From contig NZ_AP028665.1 in the NCBI RefSeq assembly GCF_041154455.1, positions 868,001 through 932,000 on the forward strand: a DNA stretch of 64,000 nt. The letters run 5' to 3'. Source of the stretch: Variovorax sp. V213. Its GTDB lineage: Bacteria > Pseudomonadota > Gammaproteobacteria > Burkholderiales > Burkholderiaceae_C. Every line of letters starts with the position of its first letter. Positions within the stretch are counted from its first letter, which is position 1. Below the pieces are notes generated by a model. That model searched no databases. It was given only the letters and a program-made list of their open reading frames with translations, and was not told the origin of the DNA. Below, piece by piece: positions 60,668-64,000 of the stretch. A program made the position numbers and the translations under genes.

Positions 60668-62374
60668 CTACCTCGCCCGAGCAGAAGACCACGCCGGAAA
60701 AGCATCCCCGATCTGCCTCGCCCGCTTGACCTCATCGGTATGGAGGTAGACCGAGGTCGTCGCCACGGAAGCATGCCGCAGGTTGTCCCGCACGGTCGTC
60801 AGCTCGACGCCGCGGGCGAGCGCATGGGTGGCATGGGTGTGCCGCATCCAGTGCGGCGTGGCGCGTTGGAGCTTGTCCGCGGTGGACGGACTCACGCCCT
60901 CCAAGGCCTGCGCGGCATGGAGGAAGAAACGGCGCGTGACCGACCACAAGCGCGACGCGCTGATCCCGGTCCCGTCTTCTGCCAGGCCGGGCACCAGCGC
61001 GATCTTGGGATTCCAGCGCGACCGCGTCACGGGCAGGCCGCGTTGTGCCAGATACTGGTCGAGCGCACCCCGCGCCAGCAGCGGCAAGGCCACCTTGCCG
61101 TGCTTGCTGCCCTTGCCGACCACGTTCAGCCAGTCGTCGCCCTGCGCATCGTGCTCGATGCCGCCCAGCCGGGCGTCGACCATCTCGCTGGGCCGCAGGC
61201 CCGTCGCGTACCAGAAGTCCAGCACGAAGCGCAGGCGCTGGGCGCCCTCCTCGCTCCACCCGCCGATCCACTCGATGCCGTCGGCGGTGGAGCGAATCAG
61301 CGTCCATTCGTGCTCCGTGAACACCCGGGATGCATCGAGGGCGCCGCCACGGCCCGTTCCCTTGACCTTCACACCAGCAAACGGATTGGCCAGCACATAG
61401 CGCTGCTCGATCAGCCAGCGATACAGGGCGCCGATCACGGACAGTGCATAGGCGACGGAGCGCGGCGCCAGTGGTCCCTGGAAGGGGCGCCATTCCGCGG
61501 ACGTGCGCGGCCGCGCGGGGCCGACCCAGCGTTCCCGCGGCGATGGTCGTCGCAAGAAGGCGCGGTACGCCACGGCATCCTCGGTCGTCAGCGACGACAG
61601 CGCCTTGCCGCGCTCGAGGATCGCCCACAGCATGAGCCGCTCCGCTTCCTTGCGGTAGGCCCGTTGGGTCGCCGCTGCGTCCTGCAGGCCCAGCCAGGCC
61701 TGGACGGCCTCGTAGTCGTTGCTGGCGGACAGAGTGCAGGTGGCTTGCGGCGCCCGGAAGGTGCCCCGGGTGCCATCGACTTCCTGTGGCACGACCAGGT
61801 GTTCCCACGGCGCGGTCTCGGTCCGCGGCACGACCACCAGCGACCTCGCCCGTTCGGTCAGGGCCGGATGGGCGGCGAAGAACTCCTCGATCTGGCTCGC
61901 GCTGCGTGCTCCGAGGCCGGGCACGGCGGCCCACCATCGGCGTCGGCGCGGCACCCGCACCGTCAGATCGGCCAGTGTCCGGATGCCGGCGTTTTGCAGG
62001 GCCCGCGCAGCACGCGTCGGCAACCAGCGATCGACGGTGTCCGTCACCATCGGCGCTGGCAGGGGTAAAGACTGCAGCTTCTCGATGGCATCTCTGACCG
62101 CTCGGGCGCGTTGCTCGCGCTCGGCTGCTGGGTGCGCGATCAGCGCGGCCAGGTCGTCGCGGTGCCGCAGCCGCGCATAGCTCGCCAGCTGGCGCCGGAT
62201 ATCGCCCAGCATGGCGCGAGAGGACTGTCCTGTCGCCTTGCTGGCCCCGAGGTACTGCACGACGGCAGCGCGTGCCGGCAGGCCCGCGTACCAGGCGCGC
62301 AGCGCCGCCAGCTGCGAGGCGCTGGGGAACTCGCCATTTTCGGCCCCTGCCCCGTTTACCGTGCCTACTTTCAT
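60668..62374 (-). CDS. Tyrosine recombinase/integrase with long N-terminal extension
   Basis: 568 residues. A roughly 220-residue N-terminal region with a helix-hairpin-helix-like stretch (ALQNAGIRTLADLTVRVPRR) precedes a SAM-like core-binding domain and a catalytic domain. Catalytic residues: Arg in YATGLRPSEM, H-x-x-R in TPHWMRHTHATH, His in LRHASVATTSVYLH and the nucleophile Tyr in SVYLHTD, so it looks active. It ends 38 bases from the tRNA-Lys fragment, the expected place for an island integrase. The long N-terminus resembles DUF3701-type integrases. Confidence 0.88.
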   Translation of the reverse strand: MKVGTVNGAGAENGEFPSASQLAALRAWYAGLPARAAVVQYLGASKATGQSSRAMLGDIRRQLASYARLRHRDDLAALIAHPAAEREQRARAVRDAIEKLQSLPLPAPMVTDTVDRWLPTRAARALQNAGIRTLADLTVRVPRRRRWWAAVPGLGARSASQIEEFFAAHPALTERARSLVVVPRTETAPWEHLVVPQEVDGTRGTFRAPQATCTLSASNDYEAVQAWLGLQDAAATQRAYRKEAERLMLWAILERGKALSSLTTEDAVAYRAFLRRPSPRERWVGPARPRTSAEWRPFQGPLAPRSVAYALSVIGALYRWLIEQRYVLANPFAGVKVKGTGRGGALDASRVFTEHEWTLIRSTADGIEWIGGWSEEGAQRLRFVLDFWYATGLRPSEMVDARLGGIEHDAQGDDWLNVVGKGSKHGKVALPLLARGALDQYLAQRGLPVTRSRWNPKIALVPGLAEDGTGISASRLWSVTRRFFLHAAQALEGVSPSTADKLQRATPHWMRHTHATHALARGVELTTVRDNLRHASVATTSVYLHTDEVKRARQIGDAFPAWSSARAR

Positions 62375-62540
62375 GCCCGTCAGTTTAGCCGCATGAACTT
62401 GCTATGGTGATAAGAAGAGTTATCGTAATAGAACCGTAAAGCAATTCGTTTGTTCTGCGCGTTATCACTTGGAAGACTATCTCGCGAGCCAACCGTGCTG
62501 CCAGACGCGAGTGGCCCGGCATAAGCCGTACCTTGTTCAG

Positions 62541-62822
62541 TTACAGCAGGCTCGACTCGCGCGCCTTGGCGATAGCTTGCGAACGGTTGCGCACACCCAG
62601 CTTCTCGAAGATCTGGCTCACGTGCCACTTGGCCGTGCGTACCGTGATGACGAGCTGAGTCGCGATCTGCTGGTTGCCCAGGCCCTGGCTCACGAGGCGC
62701 AGCACTTCGAGCTGTGTCGGCGTCAATCCAGCCGGCGCGGGGCTCCCGTTGGCGCTCGCCGCCACGGGCTGGCGGAAAAATTCCAGTAATTCGTTGACGA
62801 ACGCGGAATTGGCCGAGGCCAT
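62541..62822 (-). pseudogene. C-terminal LuxR-type HTH remnant of a MalT-like regulator
   Basis: 93 residues that are only the end of a larger protein: a short helical part (SANSAFVNELLEFFRQP) and a GerE HTH (LTPTQLEVLRLVSQGLGNQQ then VRTAKWHVSQIFEKLGVR). Upstream in the same frame, YLADRM-like sequence continues for about four codons before a stop. Homology then moves to another frame, so the N-terminal sensor/ATPase part is lost. The HTH could still be translated from the ATG at 62822. Confidence 0.6.
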
Positions 62823-62990
62823 TCGGTCCGCCAGGTATACGCCTCAGTAGGTCAAGGGCGACGCCCAAGCGAGTGGGCAACAGCAGACCGGTGGATGCGG
62901 GTGCGCCAGCCGTAGGGCCGCGCCAGTTGATATAGGTCAACAAGCTGCGCCTGTCCGAGGTTCATGCTGCGGCTAGTACAGGAGCCCAGC

Positions 62991-63233
62991 ATGAATCACC
63001 AGCAGCACACCCGGCCTTCATTCTGGAAGACGCCCTTCGGCATAGTCGCAACCCTCGTTGCGGTTGCTGTGAGCATCTACCTGTACGTGGCCCACAAGAA
63101 TCATCTGCTGGCGTTGCTGCCCTATGCCTTCCTGGCCACCTGTCCACTGATGCACGTCTTCATGCATCGGGGGCACGGCCATGGCGGCCATACACACGGC
63201 GGCCGGAACGGCGATGGCTCGCAGAGCAGCTAA
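62991..63233 (+). CDS. DUF2933-family small membrane protein
   Basis: 80 residues: a single hydrophobic segment pair (GIVATLVAVAVSIYLYVA, LLALLPYAFLATCPLMHVF) and a His/Gly-rich C-terminal tail (HVFMHRGHGHGGHTHGG) that could bind metal. DUF2933 proteins often sit in copper/metal-resistance or mobile-element regions. AGGAG precedes the ATG. It overlaps the following gene by 20 bases. Confidence 0.8.
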   Translation: MNHQQHTRPSFWKTPFGIVATLVAVAVSIYLYVAHKNHLLALLPYAFLATCPLMHVFMHRGHGHGGHTHGGRNGDGSQSS

Positions 63234-63495
63234 GATTGCCGAGCTTGTCTCCGGTCTAGGCGCCATCGTCTTGGGCGCCGGCCTCGCCTTGCTGGTGCCG
63301 GATGTTCTTCGCGCATTCGCAATCCCGATCCTCGTGGCCGGCATCCTGGTGCACGGGGTCGGAATGAGCCTGAAGCACCGGCTGGAAGCGGTCGAGCGCG
63401 AACCGCTCTGGTGGGAAAAGGGGCTCTTCTGGCTTTGCAGGCTTTGCTTAGGGATCTTGGCGGCCTGGTTGTTCCTCCGTCTGTTCACGATCTGA
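63214..63495 (+). CDS. Small membrane protein paired with DUF2933
   Basis: 93 residues with three hydrophobic segments (LVSGLGAIVLGAGLALLVPD, FAIPILVAGILVHGVGMSLK, GLFWLCRLCLGILAAWLFL). The ATG at 63214 inside the DUF2933 3' end gives co-translation; ATG 63181 would add 11 residues. It is a usual neighbour of DUF2933 in metal-resistance clusters. Function unknown. Confidence 0.7.
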   Translation: MARRAAKIAELVSGLGAIVLGAGLALLVPDVLRAFAIPILVAGILVHGVGMSLKHRLEAVEREPLWWEKGLFWLCRLCLGILAAWLFLRLFTI

Positions 63496-63700
63496 GGCTG
63501 ACCCAGAGACAGCAGAACTCACGTCGATATCGGTGGTCGAAGAATCCAGCTAAGTTGCCAAGGCTCTGGCGCGCCCACAGTCGCGTTTGAGGCGGGATTG
63601 AGCGTTGACGGTCGCCGGTCACCCGTCCAGGGGAGGATCGCTGCGCATGCCCGTGCATGCGCATACAGCCACCCGTGGTTGATGTGGAGCGATCCTTCGG
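63496..63700. other. Gene-free stretch
   Basis: No supported gene; the minus-strand frame across it has no recognisable product. Probably decayed insertion DNA. Confidence 0.35.
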
Positions 63701-63898
63701 ATGCTCCTCCAGGCGGTAACCGTGTGGCAATCGAACTTCACGCAGACATTGATAAACGCAGGTGAACATGGCCCGTTCGTGCTGGTCGGCCAGTCATTGG
63801 GCGGCCTTTACGTTATGCGTTTCAAGAGGTACTTCCGCCCTGAAGCGGTGGGATTGGTTCTCGTTGACCCCTTCCATCCGAGCAGGTCGAGCGCGTAG
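63701..63898 (+). pseudogene. Alpha/beta-hydrolase fragment
   Basis: The frame carries GPFVLVGQSLGGLYVMRF, the nucleophile elbow G-x-S-x-G of alpha/beta hydrolases, and AVGLVLVDPFHPS. It stops after 65 codons, without the catalytic Asp and His regions. The N-terminal third of the fold is also absent, so it is a remnant. Confidence 0.55.
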
Positions 63899-64000
63899 CA
63901 AGCTTTATGACGGAGTCCCGAACGTTCAGCTCGGCGCAGAACTCCGCATCCGGTTCCTGATCATTTGCAACGCCTGCCCATTCGCCGTGGTTCGTTGAGC

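Noticed and set aside
1..64000. CRISPR array
   Set aside because: No regularly spaced repeat series was seen; the only close repeats are the pair at 57487-57529 and the IS ends.

Overview
The window is high-GC, densely coded DNA most like a Comamonadaceae/Burkholderiales soil bacterium such as Variovorax. This is inferred from gene content: an Fds-type soluble formate dehydrogenase, several orphan Bug (TctC-like) binding proteins, many LysR regulators, a NorR/flavohaemoglobin pair and an aromatic meta-cleavage operon. The organism cannot be named from the sequence alone.

Layout. 1-2.4 kb: broken Dam methylase, a LysR gene and an IS3 remnant. 2.4-7 kb: a half-length carbamoyltransferase-like protein facing a Crp/Fnr regulator across a perfect FNR-type site, then a sulfur/persulfide module (two YeeE halves, a BigR-like ArsR repressor, an ETHE1-like metallo-beta-lactamase-fold enzyme). 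7-16 kb: a copper locus, with a small Met/His/Cys-rich exported protein plus cusCBA on one strand and a divergent bufferin operon (DUF2282 peptide, MNIO DUF692 enzyme, DUF2063 partner, DoxX) on the other. 16-23.4 kb: LuxR regulator, single-component Rieske oxygenase, Bug protein, HipBA toxin-antitoxin, LysR, a second Bug protein, and an amidohydrolase that seems to start at CTG. 23.5-27 kb: membrane protein, DUF899 protein, beta-propeller protein and TPR/HTH regulator. 27-34.3 kb: fdsGBACD formate dehydrogenase with divergent fdsR. 34.3-39.5 kb: norR/hmp nitric-oxide defence, DUF1330, a methyltransferase and a LysR gene.

41-57 kb is an aromatic-degradation region. A four-gene NagG/AndAc-type ring hydroxylase (large and small subunits, Rieske ferredoxin, reductase) plus a fumarylacetoacetase-family hydrolase is read opposite a NahR-type LysR gene. 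After a ParDE pair and an IS21 remnant, a second LysR gene faces a tightly overlapping lower pathway: extradiol dioxygenase, class II aldolase-fold decarboxylase candidate, semialdehyde dehydrogenase, hydratase, decarboxylase, tautomerase, acetaldehyde dehydrogenase, hydroxyoxovalerate aldolase and a Bug protein. The decarboxylase candidate suggests cleavage of a carboxylated catechol (for example 2,3-dihydroxybenzoate) rather than catechol itself.

57-64 kb is accessory and decayed: small exported proteins, an internally deleted IS21-like element with both ends, and a tRNA-Lys 3' half with its terminator next to a tyrosine recombinase. This looks like one end of an integrative element that continues past the right edge and carries DUF2933 proteins and broken genes.
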